From the NCBI RefSeq assembly GCF_002159085.1, contig NZ_LZRU01000009.1, forward strand, positions 310,001 to 374,000: a stretch of 64,000 nt of DNA, read 5' to 3'. Position 1 is the stretch's first letter; every line of letters begins with the position of its first letter. The notes beneath the pieces are model-generated. The model searched no databases and was not told where the DNA came from. It saw only the letters and a list, made by a program, of their open reading frames with translations. The stretch is from Thermobacillus sp. ZCTH02-B1 (lineage in GTDB: Bacteria > Bacillota > Bacilli > Paenibacillales > Paenibacillaceae). The position numbers and the translations under genes were made by a program. Below, piece after piece: positions 26,517 through 35,217 of the stretch.

Positions 26517-26626
26517 CCGTGGATCGTGCCGTGGCGCGAAGAACGCCCGGAAATCGAAGAGGATTTTTCTCCTGTTTTGGTTCATGCCATGTGGATCGAC
26601 AAAATGAAAGCGGTATGTTCGCTTGT

Positions 26627-27970
26627 TCAGCGTTCCTCCGAGTCCATCCGCCGGACGCCTTCCTCCGTCACGACGGACAGGATGAGCGGCCGCATCGCCG
26701 GCGGCTCGTCGCCGATCTCGAACGCCTCCGCCGCGAGCCGCAGGGCTTCGGCTTCGGCCTCGCCGCCGCGGGCGGCGTGCAGTTCGGCCAGCGCTTCGCC
26801 GGCTTCCACGCGGTCGCCGATCTTGCGGCCGAGCACGATGCCGACCGAATGGTCGATCGGCGCGTCCTTCACCGCGCGCCCCGCGCCGAGCATCATCGCC
26901 GCGAGGCCGAGCTTCTCCGCGTCGATGCGGCGCACGCAGCCGGCGCGCTCCGCCTTCACGGCGATCCGGCGCGGCGCCGAAGGCAGCCGGTCCGGATCGT
27001 CGACGACCGCCGGATCGCCGCCCTGGGCCGCGATGAGACGGCGGAATTTCTCAAGCGCTTCGCCGGAAGCCAGCTTCCGCTCCAATAGCGGCAGCGCCTC
27101 GTCGAGCGAAGCGGCCCTGCCTCCGAGGACCGCCATGTGCGCCGCCAGCGCAAGGCACAGCCGCGTCAGATCCTCCGGCCCCTCGCCGCGCAGCGCGGCG
27201 ATCGCTTCCCGGACCTCGAGGGCGTTGCCGATCGCCCGGCCGAGCGGCTGGTCCATGTCGCTGATGACGGCCGCGGTCCTGCGGCCGACGAGCCGGCCGA
27301 TCGCGACCATCGCCAGCGCGAGCCGCTCCGCGTCCTCGAGCGTCTTCATGAACGCGCCGCCGCCCGTCTTCACGTCGAGCACGATCGCGTCCGCTCCGGC
27401 GGCGATCTTCTTGCTCATGACGGAGCTCGCGATGAGCGGGATCGACTCGACCGTCGCCGTCACGTCGCGGAGCGCGTACAGCTTCTTGTCCGCCGGTGCG
27501 AGATCGCCGCTCTGTCCGGCCACGGCCAGCCCGATCTCGCGAACCTGGCGGATGAATGCCTCCGGCTTCAGCTCCGTGCGGAAGCCCGGAATCGACTCCA
27601 GCTTGTCGATCGTGCCGCCGGTGTGGCCGAGCCCGCGGCCGGACATCTTCGCGACGGGCACGCCGGCCGCGGCGGCGAGCGACGCGACGACAAGCGTCGT
27701 CTTGTCGCCGACGCCGCCCGTGCTATGCTTGTCCACCTTGACGCCCGGAATCCCGCTCAAATCCAGCTGACTGCCGGACCTCGCCATCGCGAGCGTCAGC
27801 TCCGCCGTCTCCGCGTCGGTCATGCCCCGGAACAGCACGGCCATCGCGAACGCGGACATCTGGTAATCCGGGATGTCACCCCGGACGAATCCCTCGATCA
27901 GGAACGCGATTTCCCGGGCGGTCAGCTCATGGCCGTCCCGTTTGCGCCTGATGATGTCGACCGCGCGCAT
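26627..27970 (-). CDS. pdp: Pyrimidine-nucleoside phosphorylase
   Basis: Cleaves uridine, deoxyuridine and thymidine to base and sugar phosphate for nucleoside salvage. The 447-residue protein has the family signature [17 protein letters not shown] near residue 110, the phosphate-binding [13 protein letters not shown] near 81, and a C-terminal alpha/beta domain. The ATG at 27970 is preferred over the GTG three codons earlier because AGGGG lies eight bases upstream. It is followed by dacF and clustered with punA and deoB. Confidence 0.94.
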   Translation of the reverse strand: MRAVDIIRRKRDGHELTAREIAFLIEGFVRGDIPDYQMSAFAMAVLFRGMTDAETAELTLAMARSGSQLDLSGIPGVKVDKHSTGGVGDKTTLVVASLAAAAGVPVAKMSGRGLGHTGGTIDKLESIPGFRTELKPEAFIRQVREIGLAVAGQSGDLAPADKKLYALRDVTATVESIPLIASSVMSKKIAAGADAIVLDVKTGGGAFMKTLEDAERLALAMVAIGRLVGRRTAAVISDMDQPLGRAIGNALEVREAIAALRGEGPEDLTRLCLALAAHMAVLGGRAASLDEALPLLERKLASGEALEKFRRLIAAQGGDPAVVDDPDRLPSAPRRIAVKAERAGCVRRIDAEKLGLAAMMLGAGRAVKDAPIDHSVGIVLGRKIGDRVEAGEALAELHAARGGEAEAEALRLAAEAFEIGDEPPAMRPLILSVVTEEGVRRMDSEER

Positions 27971-27975
27971 GCCCT

Positions 27976-28161
27976 TCACCCCTGATCGTCAAGCTTTTCG
28001 CGCGTTCTGCTCCACTTCAGCAGCTGAACCTGCAGGATCAGTTCATCGAGCGACCGGCTCAGCTCCAGCACCTCCCGGTGCAGCATGTCGTTTCTCGCCC
28101 GAAAAGCCGAGTTCATCTGATGGCGCAACCTTTCGACTTGTCCCAGCAACTGCTTGTCCAT
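27976..28161 (-). CDS. Spo0E-like aspartyl-phosphate phosphatase
   Basis: A 61-residue protein with the Spo0E-family layout: two predicted helices, the second carrying [16 protein letters not shown], which matches the family motif SxxLDxLI. Such proteins dephosphorylate Spo0A~P and delay sporulation. The ATG has GGAAG about six bases upstream. It ends five bases before pdp, so it may be translated from the same message. The N-terminal helix ([15 protein letters not shown]) fits too. Which response regulator it acts on cannot be read from the sequence. Confidence 0.8.
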   Translation of the reverse strand: MDKQLLGQVERLRHQMNSAFRARNDMLHREVLELSRSLDELILQVQLLKWSRTREKLDDQG

Positions 28162-28202
28162 GGCTGTCTTCCACTACTCTCCTTCTTTCGGATTCCCGGG
28201 CC

Positions 28203-28208
28203 ATTATA
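28203..28208 (-). promoter_or_regulatory. Possible -10 element upstream of the Spo0E-like gene
   Basis: A perfect TATAAT on the minus strand, 41 bases before the ATG. No recognisable -35 hexamer is seen at 16-18 bases. Confidence 0.3.
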
Positions 28209-28279
28209 CGACGAAACGGAGGGAGGAGCGTGTCGCACCGGGTCGAGTCGAACGTTGCATTTTGCCGGGCGCCCGTATG

Positions 28280-29101
28280 CTACAAACGGGGGATGACACC
28301 CGTGACCAGAGCCAGAAAACGGGATTTCACCCGCTCGGTCGTCTCCATCACTTCTTCGTGGGACAACGGTTGGTCCAGTATGCCCGCCGCCATGTTGCTG
28401 ATGCAGGAAATGCCCAGCACGTCCAGCCCGCAGTGGCGCGCCGCGATCACTTCCGCCACCGTCGACATGCCGACGGCATCCGCGCCGAGCGCGCGCAGCA
28501 TGCGGATCTCGGCGGGCGTCTCGTACGAAGGACCCAACAGGCCCGCGTAGACCCCTTCCCGTAGTTCGAGTCCCTGCTCCCGCGCCGTCTCCCGCGCGAT
28601 CGCGCGCAGCCGGCGGCTGTAGGCTTCCGACATGTCCGGGAACCTGGGACCCAGCTCGTCGTCGTTCGGACCGACCAGCGGGTTGCGGCCGGTCAGGTTC
28701 AGGTGGTCGGTGATCAGCATCAGGTCGCCCGGCCGGTAGGACGTGTTGATGCCGCCCGCCGCATTCGTCACGACGAGCGTCCGCGCGCCGAGCGCCTTCA
28801 TGACGCGGACCGGAAACGCCGTCAGCTCCGGGCCGTAGCCCTCGTACATATGGAACCTGCCGCGCATGATGACGACGTTCCGGCCGGCCAGCCGGCCGAC
28901 GACGAGTTCGCCCGCATGGCCCTCCACGGTCGAAAGCGGAAAATGCGGGATGTCCCGGTACGGGATGACGGCGGCGTCTTCGACATGATCGGCGAGCACG
29001 CCGAGCCCGGAACCGAGGATCAGCGCGATCTCCGGCACGAGCGCCGCCCTGGACCGGATGAAGTCCGCGGCTTCGCGGATATGTGCAGCCGTCAGCGTCA
29101 T
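28280..29101 (-). CDS. punA: Purine-nucleoside phosphorylase PunA
   Basis: Trimeric-type phosphorylase for inosine, guanosine and deoxy forms. The 273-residue protein has the phosphate loop ILGSGLGVLADHV near residue 28, GRFHMYEGY near 80, VVTNAAGGINTSY near 109, and the purine-binding GPSYETPAEIRML near 188. I chose the ATG at 29101 with GGGAGG eight bases upstream; the open frame continues far into deoB but without a ribosome site. It is co-directional with deoB (76-base gap). Confidence 0.96.
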   Translation of the reverse strand: MTLTAAHIREAADFIRSRAALVPEIALILGSGLGVLADHVEDAAVIPYRDIPHFPLSTVEGHAGELVVGRLAGRNVVIMRGRFHMYEGYGPELTAFPVRVMKALGARTLVVTNAAGGINTSYRPGDLMLITDHLNLTGRNPLVGPNDDELGPRFPDMSEAYSRRLRAIARETAREQGLELREGVYAGLLGPSYETPAEIRMLRALGADAVGMSTVAEVIAARHCGLDVLGISCISNMAAGILDQPLSHEEVMETTERVKSRFLALVTGVIPRL

Positions 29102-29177
29102 GAATGCAACCTCCCGATTCGGTTTGAAAAGTTCCCCGTCCGAAGCGCCGGTTTCGCCTCGCCCCGCCGGGCCGGGT

Positions 29178-30362
29178 TCATCCCCGCCCCAGGCCGAGTT
29201 CGGCAAGAAAGCTCGTGCCGTGCGGCGGGTGCTCCACGCCGAACAGCTCGGCGATCGTCGCGGCGAGATCCGCGAACGTCGACCGGGTGCCGAGCGGACG
29301 GCCCCCCAGGCGCGGATTGTAGATGAGAAGCGGCACATATTCCCGCGTGTGGTCGGTGCCGTGGTGGACCGGATCGTTGCCGTGGTCGGCCGTGATGATG
29401 AGCAGCGCATCGTCCCCGGTCAGCCGCTTCAATTCCGGCACCGCGCGGTCGAATTCCTCCAGCGCCCGCGCGTATCCGTGCGGATCGCGCCGGTGGCCGT
29501 ACAGCGAATCGAAGTCGACGAGATTCGTGAACACGATGCCGCGGCAAGGCTTCGCCATCAGCTCCAGCGTCCGGCCGATGCCGTCGGCGTTGCTCTTCGT
29601 CGGGAACGAGGCCGTAACCCCTTCCCCGCTGAAAATGTCGTTGATCTTGCCCACCGCCCACACGTCATACCCGGCATCCTTCAGCGCGTTCAGCACCGTC
29701 GGCCGCGGCGGCTTCACCGCGTAGTCGCGCCGGTTCGGCGTGCGCGTGAACGCGCCGGGCTTCCCGACGTACGGCCGGGCGATGACGCGGCCGACCGTGT
29801 ACGGCTCCCGGAGCGTCAGCTCGCGCGCGATCTCGCACGCCCGGTACAGCTCGTCCGGCGGGATGACTTCCTCGTGCGCCGCGATCTGGAAGACGCTGTC
29901 GGCGGACGTGTAGACGATCCACGCCCCCGTGCGCATTTGCTCTTCACCGAGTTCCTCGATGATCGCGGTGCCGCTCGCCGGCTTGTTGCCGATGACCGGA
30001 CGGCCCGTCCGTCTCTCGAACTCGCGGATGAGCTCCTCCGGAAAGCCGTCCGGGAACGTGCGGAACGGCACGGGAATGTGCAGGCCGGCGAGCTCCCAAT
30101 GGCCGGTCATCGTGTCCTTGCCCGCAGACGTCTCGGCCATCTTTCCGTATGCCGCCTCCGGCGCCGGGTGCGGCTCCCAGCCGTCAATCGGCGCGATGTT
30201 GGCGAGGCCGAGCCGGCGCAGCTCGGGCAGATCGAAGCCCGGCACCGCCTCGGCAATGTGCCCGAGCGTGTGGGCGCCCGCATCGCCGAACGCGGGCGCA
30301 TCGGGCAGCTCCCCGATGCCGACGCTGTCAAGCACGATCCAGGTTGCTCTCGTTACGTTCAC
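29178..30362 (-). CDS. deoB: Phosphopentomutase DeoB
   Basis: Interconverts ribose or deoxyribose 1- and 5-phosphates, linking the phosphorylases to the pentose phosphate pathway. It is an alkaline-phosphatase-fold enzyme with metal ligands in [14 protein letters not shown] at the N terminus, [12 protein letters not shown] near residue 285, and TADHGNDP with HTREYVPLL near 325-345. The GTG at 30362 gives 394 residues, as in B. subtilis, and follows GGGGAG. Confidence 0.96.
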   Translation of the reverse strand: MNVTRATWIVLDSVGIGELPDAPAFGDAGAHTLGHIAEAVPGFDLPELRRLGLANIAPIDGWEPHPAPEAAYGKMAETSAGKDTMTGHWELAGLHIPVPFRTFPDGFPEELIREFERRTGRPVIGNKPASGTAIIEELGEEQMRTGAWIVYTSADSVFQIAAHEEVIPPDELYRACEIARELTLREPYTVGRVIARPYVGKPGAFTRTPNRRDYAVKPPRPTVLNALKDAGYDVWAVGKINDIFSGEGVTASFPTKSNADGIGRTLELMAKPCRGIVFTNLVDFDSLYGHRRDPHGYARALEEFDRAVPELKRLTGDDALLIITADHGNDPVHHGTDHTREYVPLLIYNPRLGGRPLGTRSTFADLAATIAELFGVEHPPHGTSFLAELGLGRG

Positions 30363-30427
30363 GGATCCGTGACACTCCCCCGAATGCACGATTGGATTCC
30401 GCGGGTCCTTTGGCCGGGCGATCCCCG

Positions 30428-31330
30428 TCAGCGCGCCCGCGGATGGGCCGATTCGTAGACCGATTTCAGGCTCGGACGCCGGAGCTGCGCGTACATGCGG
30501 GTCGCGGCAATGTCCTTGTGCCCGAGCATTTCCTGCACGGCGCGCAGGTCCGCCCCGCCCGCGACGAGATGCGCCGCGAACGCGTGGCGCAAACTGTGCG
30601 GGCTCACCCCGTCCAGGCCGGAAGACGCCGCATGCTTCTTCAGCAGCTTCCAGAATCCCTGCCGCGTCAGGCGCCCGCCGCGCCGGCTCAGAAACAGCGC
30701 GCGCTCCGGCTTGTCCGGCCGGGCGAGATGCGGCCGGCCTTCGCGCAAATACCGTCCGACCGCCTCCGCGGCCGCCTTGCCGAGCGGAATGAACCGCTCC
30801 CTTCCGCCCGGCCCGGCGCAGCGGACAAAGCCGAGCCGGAGGTCGACGTCCTCGACGTCCAGCCCGATCAGCTCGCCCGCGCGGATGCCGGTCGCGTACA
30901 GGAGCTCCAGCATCGCCCGGTCGCGCAGCCCGGACGGGTTCCGCTCGTCCGGCGTCTCCAGCAGCCGGGCCGTCTCCTGCTCCGACAGGATGCGCGGCGG
31001 TTTGCGCTCCGGCTTCGGCGGCCGGACATGGGCCGCCGGATCCATGCCGATCGCCTTCAGTTCGGAAGCGGCGTACCGGAAGAACGCGCGGATGCCGGAC
31101 GCCGCGCGGGCGACGCTCGCCGGCGCCCGGCCCGCCTCCCTCAGCCCGGTCAGATACGCCGCGATGTGGCGCGGCTCCACCCGGGCGGCCTCCTCGATGC
31201 CCTGCGCCCGCATCGCGGCGACGAACGCCTTCAGATCGCGGGCGTACGATTCCGCCGTCGATCGGGAGAACTGCCGCGCCTCGCCGAGATGCGCGGCGAA
31301 TCGCTGCGCAAGTTCCGCAAGATCCGGCAC
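30428..31330 (-). CDS. xerD: Tyrosine recombinase XerD
   Basis: Site-specific recombinase that resolves chromosome dimers at dif together with XerC/CodV. The 300-residue protein has the SAM-like N-terminal domain and the catalytic set: Arg in [13 protein letters not shown], HxLRH in [13 protein letters not shown], and the [15 protein letters not shown] segment with the final His and Tyr nucleophile. The GTG at 31330 has AAGGAGG ten bases upstream. Its position after deoB matches B. subtilis ripX, so this is the housekeeping enzyme and not a phage integrase. Confidence 0.95.
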   Translation of the reverse strand: MPDLAELAQRFAAHLGEARQFSRSTAESYARDLKAFVAAMRAQGIEEAARVEPRHIAAYLTGLREAGRAPASVARAASGIRAFFRYAASELKAIGMDPAAHVRPPKPERKPPRILSEQETARLLETPDERNPSGLRDRAMLELLYATGIRAGELIGLDVEDVDLRLGFVRCAGPGGRERFIPLGKAAAEAVGRYLREGRPHLARPDKPERALFLSRRGGRLTRQGFWKLLKKHAASSGLDGVSPHSLRHAFAAHLVAGGADLRAVQEMLGHKDIAATRMYAQLRRPSLKSVYESAHPRAR

Positions 31331-31382
31331 GACCCGCTCACCTCCTTCTCGGTCGGGCTCCGGAGCCCGATCCTGGCATGCC

Positions 31383-31616
31383 TCAACCGCCGGCCAGCCA
31401 GAACAGGCGCAGGCGGTCAAGGAAAGACGGCTCCGCACCGCCTTCCGGTTCTCCCGCGAACGCCAGCGCCGGCCTGTCCGGAGACGCACCGGGCGTTTCC
31501 GGAAGCCCGATCCAGCCCGCGAAAGGCCGGAGCACCTCCGCGATCGCAAGCGTCAGCGCCAGGAACAACGCGATGAACAGCAATCGGCGCAGCGCACGGC
31601 GCAGCGACAGCACCAA
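31383..31616 (-). CDS. yqzK: YqzK-like DUF4227 protein
   Basis: Small protein of about 77 residues with one transmembrane helix (residues about 12-30, LFIALFLALTLAIAEVL) and a short C-terminal tail rich in Gly and Pro. Size, helix position and location between xerD and fur match B. subtilis YqzK. Function unknown. A perfect GGAGGTGA ribosome site ends six bases before a TTG at 31616; a GTG at 31613 is also possible, and a GTG at 31628 lies within the ribosome site and is rejected. Confidence 0.75.
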   Translation of the reverse strand: MVLSLRRALRRLLFIALFLALTLAIAEVLRPFAGWIGLPETPGASPDRPALAFAGEPEGGAEPSFLDRLRLFWLAGG

Positions 31617-31757
31617 TGCGCGGATCACCTCCGTGTACCCGCGGGACGGGCCGATGCTGCCAACATTCTATGCCGGGCCCGGGGCAGGCAGTACCGCCGG
31701 GCGCACCGGATGAAGGGCGCCGGCACCGTCCGGCGAACAGTTGTCCCTGCCTGACGC

Positions 31758-31798
31758 AAAAAACTCCCGAACGGCCCGATGGGGTCCCCGTCCGGGAG
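31758..31798 (-). terminator. Terminator after fur
   Basis: CTCCCG plus ACGG arms pair with CCGT plus CGGGAG, followed by TTTTTT on the minus strand. It lies 14 bases past the fur stop. Confidence 0.88.
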
Positions 31799-31811
31799 CT
31801 CTGGCTGCGGT

Positions 31812-32267
31812 CTATTCGTCGGATTCGCGGGATTCGCGGCAGCGGCGGCAGATCCCCTGGAAATCGAGGCGATGGTCGATGACATGGAAGCCGTATTCCT
31901 TCTCCAGCCGCTCTTCGAGCGGAATGAGCCAGTCCTCCATGATCTCCTCCATCGAACCGCACTGCACGCAAATCAAATGATGATGGTGGTGCTTGGAGCT
32001 GTCCGTCCGCAAATCGTAGCGGGCAACGCCGTCTCCGAAGTTCAGTTTCTCGACGACGTGCAGCTCGCTCAAGAGTTCCAGCGTCCGGTACACGGTCGCA
32101 AGACCGATCTCGGGCGCGATCTCCTTCACGAGCAGGAACACTTCTTCCGCGCTGAGATGGTCTTCCTCGTTCTCCAGCAGCACGCGAACGGTCGCCTCCC
32201 GCTGCGGGGTCAGTTTGTAGCCCTGCGACTGGAGCTGTTGTTTGATTTTCTCGAGCCGGGCCTCCAT
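31812..32267 (-). CDS. fur: Ferric uptake regulator Fur
   Basis: Iron-dependent repressor. The 151-residue protein has the winged helix (LTPQREATVRVLLENEEDHLSAEEVF; GLATVYRTLELL), the histidine-rich metal site SSKHHHHHLICVQCG with the first zinc CxxC, and a second CxxC in GICRRCRES. The HHHHH-CVQCG arrangement fits Fur, but PerR or Zur cannot be excluded from motifs alone; its position with yqzK, spoIIM and xerD identifies it as Fur. The ATG at 32267 has GGAGG seven bases upstream. Confidence 0.9.
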   Translation of the reverse strand: MEARLEKIKQQLQSQGYKLTPQREATVRVLLENEEDHLSAEEVFLLVKEIAPEIGLATVYRTLELLSELHVVEKLNFGDGVARYDLRTDSSKHHHHHLICVQCGSMEEIMEDWLIPLEERLEKEYGFHVIDHRLDFQGICRRCRESRESDE

Positions 32268-32303
32268 GCGCTCCCCTCCGCGTTCGGCAACCTGCGAACC
32301 AAC

Positions 32304-32333
32304 AATCATTATCCAATCATTATAAATCATTAT
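32304..32333. promoter_or_regulatory. Triple repeat operator at the fur promoter
   Basis: Three identical 9-base units AATCATTAT start at 32304, 32315 and 32325, spaced 11 and 10 bases, so they lie on one face of the helix. On the coding strand they read ATAATGATT, half of the Fur box (GATAATGATAATC) and of the PerR box (TTATAATNATTATAA). They cover the -10 and transcription start of fur. Confidence 0.7.
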
Positions 32334-32358
32334 AGAAGCAGGCCCGAAAGAAAGTCAA
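32329..32358 (-). promoter_or_regulatory. Sigma-A promoter of fur
   Basis: Minus strand: TTGACT (32353-32358), 18 bases, TATAAT (32329-32334). A near-consensus promoter, which overlaps the repeat operator. Confidence 0.85.
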
Positions 32359-32382
32359 ACGAATCCGTCACGCCGTCAACGG

Positions 32383-33012
32383 TCAGGATGCGATCAGCGG
32401 CGCCGCCCAGACGATCAGCTTCGGCGCGGCCCACGCCTCGACGAACGCGCCGCCCGCGCACGCGACCAGCATCGCGAGCGAGAACGACGTGTGGACGACG
32501 AGCGGCTCGCGCAGGCTGCCGGACGGCTGCAGGAGCCGGTACCGGAAGACGTGAAGCGCGAACGCGACGGACGAGGCGCCCGCGAGCAGCAACGCCGGGA
32601 GCGCCAGCAGATTGCCGGGAACCATCGCCGCGAGGGCGAACAGCATCCCCTTCCATCCGTGCGTCTGGACGAGCACGCCGAGGGAGAATCCGATCAGCAT
32701 TCCTTTGAGAAAAAGAACGAACAGCACGACAGGCGCCCCGACCACCGTGACGCCGAGCAGCCAGACGGCCAGCAGCCATTTCGCGTGGTGCATGAGCCGC
32801 TCGCGCAGCGCGTCCCCCGCCTCCGGAAGCTGTCCGGCTTCGGCCGACATCGCGTACAGCTCCAGGTCGGAGGCGAGATTGTCCCGCTGATCGAGCGTCA
32901 GCGTCCGGCTCGCGAGCGCCCCGAAGGCGACGCCCGCCGCCGCAAGCACCGCGAGGAATACAAGCAGCGTCCGCCGGTCCGTCGGCGGACGGAAGCCGAT
33001 TTGTGCGTCCAT
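32383..33012 (-). CDS. spoIIM: Stage II sporulation protein M
   Basis: Mother-cell membrane protein that works with SpoIID and SpoIIP in septal peptidoglycan removal and engulfment. The 209 residues have a first helix near 17-35, an extracytoplasmic segment (about 36-80), and four more helices; the family stretch LFLKGMLIGFSLGVLV near residue 97 is clear. GGGAGG lies six bases before the ATG. The GC-rich second frame over the same DNA is a shadow. A sigma-E-like promoter precedes it. Confidence 0.93.
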   Translation of the reverse strand: MDAQIGFRPPTDRRTLLVFLAVLAAAGVAFGALASRTLTLDQRDNLASDLELYAMSAEAGQLPEAGDALRERLMHHAKWLLAVWLLGVTVVGAPVVLFVLFLKGMLIGFSLGVLVQTHGWKGMLFALAAMVPGNLLALPALLLAGASSVAFALHVFRYRLLQPSGSLREPLVVHTSFSLAMLVACAGGAFVEAWAAPKLIVWAAPLIAS

Positions 33013-33067
33013 CGCCGCCCTCCCGTTCCCGGCCCGGGGACATCCGGGCCCAGGACATGATGGTTCA

Positions 33068-33096
33068 TTTCTATGTCCGGGGCCGGACGGGTATGC
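33068..33096 (-). promoter_or_regulatory. Putative sigma-E promoter of spoIIM
   Basis: Minus strand: GCATACC (33090-33096), 14 bases, CATAGAAA (33068-33075). Both boxes match sigma-E at most positions, and the spacer equals that of the other two sigma-E candidates in this window. Confidence 0.5.
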
Positions 33097-33124
33097 CGCG
33101 GCCGGACGGCACGTCCGAAGCCGC

Positions 33125-34369
33125 TCAGCAGGAGAGCGCCCTGCCGTAGCGCCCGCCGCCGCCCGCCTCGAGCCGCAGCCTTCCTTCGCGGGCGGCGAGG
33201 ATCAGCGCGGCCGTCTTCTCGCCGGCCGCTTCGGCCAGCGCTTCGGGCGGAGCTTCGTGCAGCACGTTCATCTCCGTGCCGAAGCGGTCAAGCAGCCGCC
33301 CGAGCAGCTTCGGTCCGACGCCGGGGATGAATTCGAGCGGCACCTGGCAGATATACGGGGGCCTTGCGGCCTCGGCGGGAGGCTGCTCCCGCCCCGCGAG
33401 GCGGCCGAGGGCGCGCACCCGGTCGGCCACGCCGCGGATCAGCTTCGCCGCCCCGCACAGCGGGCAGCGCGCGGCGGGACCGGCGAGGATCGCCGCTTCG
33501 GCTTCCCGTTCGTCCAGCGTCGTGCCGCAGCCCGCGCAATGCGTCCGGTGGTATTTGCCGAGGCGCGGGTCCAGTCCGTAGTTCGCCGCGATCCTTCGGC
33601 CATCCTCCCCGTGCAGCGCCTTGCGGAGCTCGTCGAACGACGGCTCGGCGACGAGGAGCGCGTTGTATTCCCGTCCGATCCGGGCGAGCGAATGGGCGTC
33701 CGAGTTCGTCAGAAACGCGTACCGGTCCAGCTCGGGCACGAAGCCGGCCATCGCCGTGTCCGCGCTGAGCCCCAGCTCGACCGCGTCCACGAGCTCCGGG
33801 TCGAGCACGTCCGACAGCCGGTCCGCGCAGCTTCCGTACAGGCTGCGGTGCGGCGTGAAAATGTGGGCGGGAACGAACAGCCCGCCCCGCGCGGCCACCT
33901 CGAGCTGCAGCTCGCGTCCGCTTGCCCGGACGCGCTGCGAGCTGAGCGCGACATTCGTCATCCGCTTCGCGAGCCACCGGGTGAACGAGCGCATCGCGTC
34001 GAAATCGCGCAGGAAGACCAGGTGATGCGCCGGCCCGCGGCCGGGCTCCATCACCTCGATCTCCGCGCCGAGCAGGAGCGTCACGTCCCGGTAGCAGATG
34101 CCGCCGCCGGGCGCCTCCTCCATCTCGCCGCGGTCGAGCAACTCCGCGATGTCCCGCTGCACGCCGGGCGAATGGGCGTCGATCACGCCGAGCAGCCGGA
34201 TGCCCTTGCGATGCACGGCCTCATGGGCGATGTTCCGGAACGTGAGCGCCCGGCTGGCGCTGATCTTTACCGGTTCGCCGCGGCCGGTCGAGCCGATGTG
34301 CAGATGGAGGTCGGCGAAAATGCGGCGAAGGCCCGCCTCCGGAACGGCTTGATTCGCTGCAGTTCCCAT
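33125..34369 (-). CDS. Endonuclease Q family DNA repair protein (YqxK-like)
   Basis: A PHP-domain nuclease. Related EndoQ enzymes cut DNA 5' of deaminated bases and abasic sites. The 414-residue protein has PHP metal ligands in FADLHLHIGSTGRG near residue 18, VIDAHSPGVQ near 62, FVPAHIFTPH near 164 and TNSDAHSLARIG near 219; a zinc-ribbon (HCAGCGTT and CPLCGAAK, about 273-302); and a C-terminal helix-hairpin-helix region (LEFIPGVGPKLLGRLLDRFG). It follows nudF by one base with no strong ribosome site, so translation is probably coupled. Confidence 0.85.
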   Translation of the reverse strand: MGTAANQAVPEAGLRRIFADLHLHIGSTGRGEPVKISASRALTFRNIAHEAVHRKGIRLLGVIDAHSPGVQRDIAELLDRGEMEEAPGGGICYRDVTLLLGAEIEVMEPGRGPAHHLVFLRDFDAMRSFTRWLAKRMTNVALSSQRVRASGRELQLEVAARGGLFVPAHIFTPHRSLYGSCADRLSDVLDPELVDAVELGLSADTAMAGFVPELDRYAFLTNSDAHSLARIGREYNALLVAEPSFDELRKALHGEDGRRIAANYGLDPRLGKYHRTHCAGCGTTLDEREAEAAILAGPAARCPLCGAAKLIRGVADRVRALGRLAGREQPPAEAARPPYICQVPLEFIPGVGPKLLGRLLDRFGTEMNVLHEAPPEALAEAAGEKTAALILAAREGRLRLEAGGGGRYGRALSC

Positions 34370-34370
34370 G

Positions 34371-34922
34371 TCACGCGAACGACCCGGTCAGCCGGAACAG
34401 CCGCCACGCCTGGACCGCGATGATCGTCTTCGCGTCGCCGATCCGGCCCTCGCGGATGTACCGGTCGGCCTGTTCGAGCGTGATCGCGTCCACGTTCAGC
34501 AGCTCGTCCTCGTCCGGCTTGCGATTTCCCCGCGTGAGATCGTATGCCGCATACAGATACAGCTTCTCGTCGGCGAAGCCCGGAGACGTGTAGAAGCTGC
34601 CGATGAGTTCGAGCCGCCCCGCACGCCAGCCGGTCTCCTCCTCGAGCTCCCGCCCCGCCGTCACCATCGGGTCCTCGCCGGGCTCGAGCTTGCCCGCCGG
34701 AATCTCGACCAGCGTCCGGCCGAGCGGCTTCCGGTATTGCTCGACGACAATCAGCCGGTCGTCCCGGATCGCGAGCACCGCGGCCGCGCCCGGATGCCTC
34801 ACGATCTCCCGCGTCGTCGTCTTCCCGTCCGGAAGTTCGACCGTGTCCACCTGCACCGTGATGATCCGGCCGCTGAAAATCGGCTTCGTCTCGATGGTGC
34901 GCTCGGGCTCCGGCCTTCCCAT
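34371..34922 (-). CDS. nudF: ADP-ribose pyrophosphatase NudF
   Basis: Nudix hydrolase that splits ADP-ribose. The 183-residue protein carries the full Nudix box GKLEPGEDPMVTAGRELEEE followed by TGW, near residue 92, and an upstream substrate segment (LIVVEQYRKPLGRTLVEIPAG). I chose the ATG at 34922, preceded by GGGAGTGGAGAG, over the ATG seven codons earlier; this gives the B. subtilis length. It pairs with the EndoQ-like gene, suggesting a shared role in clearing damaged nucleotides, though this is inference. Confidence 0.92.
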   Translation of the reverse strand: MGRPEPERTIETKPIFSGRIITVQVDTVELPDGKTTTREIVRHPGAAAVLAIRDDRLIVVEQYRKPLGRTLVEIPAGKLEPGEDPMVTAGRELEEETGWRAGRLELIGSFYTSPGFADEKLYLYAAYDLTRGNRKPDEDELLNVDAITLEQADRYIREGRIGDAKTIIAVQAWRLFRLTGSFA

Positions 34923-34964
34923 CTCTCCACTCCCGAATGGCATCCTTCACCCGCTCCCCCGGTG

Positions 34965-34993
34965 TGATATCTTGTCCGCTCCGTGCATAGGAT
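34965..34993 (+). promoter_or_regulatory. Putative sigma-E promoter of mciZ
   Basis: TGATATC (34965-34971), 14 bases, CATAGGAT (34986-34993). The -10 matches CATACANT at six of eight positions. It lies in the divergent gap between nudF and mciZ and points at mciZ, which is a mother-cell sigma-E gene in B. subtilis. Confidence 0.55.
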
Positions 34994-35030
34994 GGGACAT
35001 GCCCGATCCGAAACGGAGGTTGCGATTGCG

Positions 35031-35174
35031 ATGAAACAGTACAACGACCCCAACGGCATCCGCCTCGTCGGCAAGGCGTGGGAGATCCGCCACCGGCTGC
35101 GCGTCCTCGCCGACGGGCGGAAGAAGCTGGCCGACTACGTCCGCCGGCACGGCGCAAGAACCGGCGGAAAATGA
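35031..35174 (+). CDS. mciZ: Mother-cell inhibitor of FtsZ, MciZ
   Basis: A 47-residue peptide with GIRLVGKAWEIRHRLRVLA, which matches the core of B. subtilis MciZ (40 residues; LVGKAWEIR). MciZ caps FtsZ filaments and blocks Z-ring formation in the mother cell during sporulation. The C-terminal half (KKLADYVRRHG) occupies the position of the helix that contacts FtsZ. The ATG at 35031 has GGAGG 11 bases upstream. It sits beside nudF and faces away from it. Too short for most automated gene callers. Confidence 0.85.
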   Translation: MKQYNDPNGIRLVGKAWEIRHRLRVLADGRKKLADYVRRHGARTGGK

Positions 35175-35217
35175 CCCGGATGCTTGCCGGCAGCCCCGGC
35201 CCGGTCGCGCCGCGTTC

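Noticed and set aside
30428..31330. Tyrosine recombinase as a phage integrase or mobile element marker
   Set aside because: Gene order (deoB-xerD-yqzK-fur) identifies it as housekeeping XerD; no attachment repeats or tRNA are nearby.
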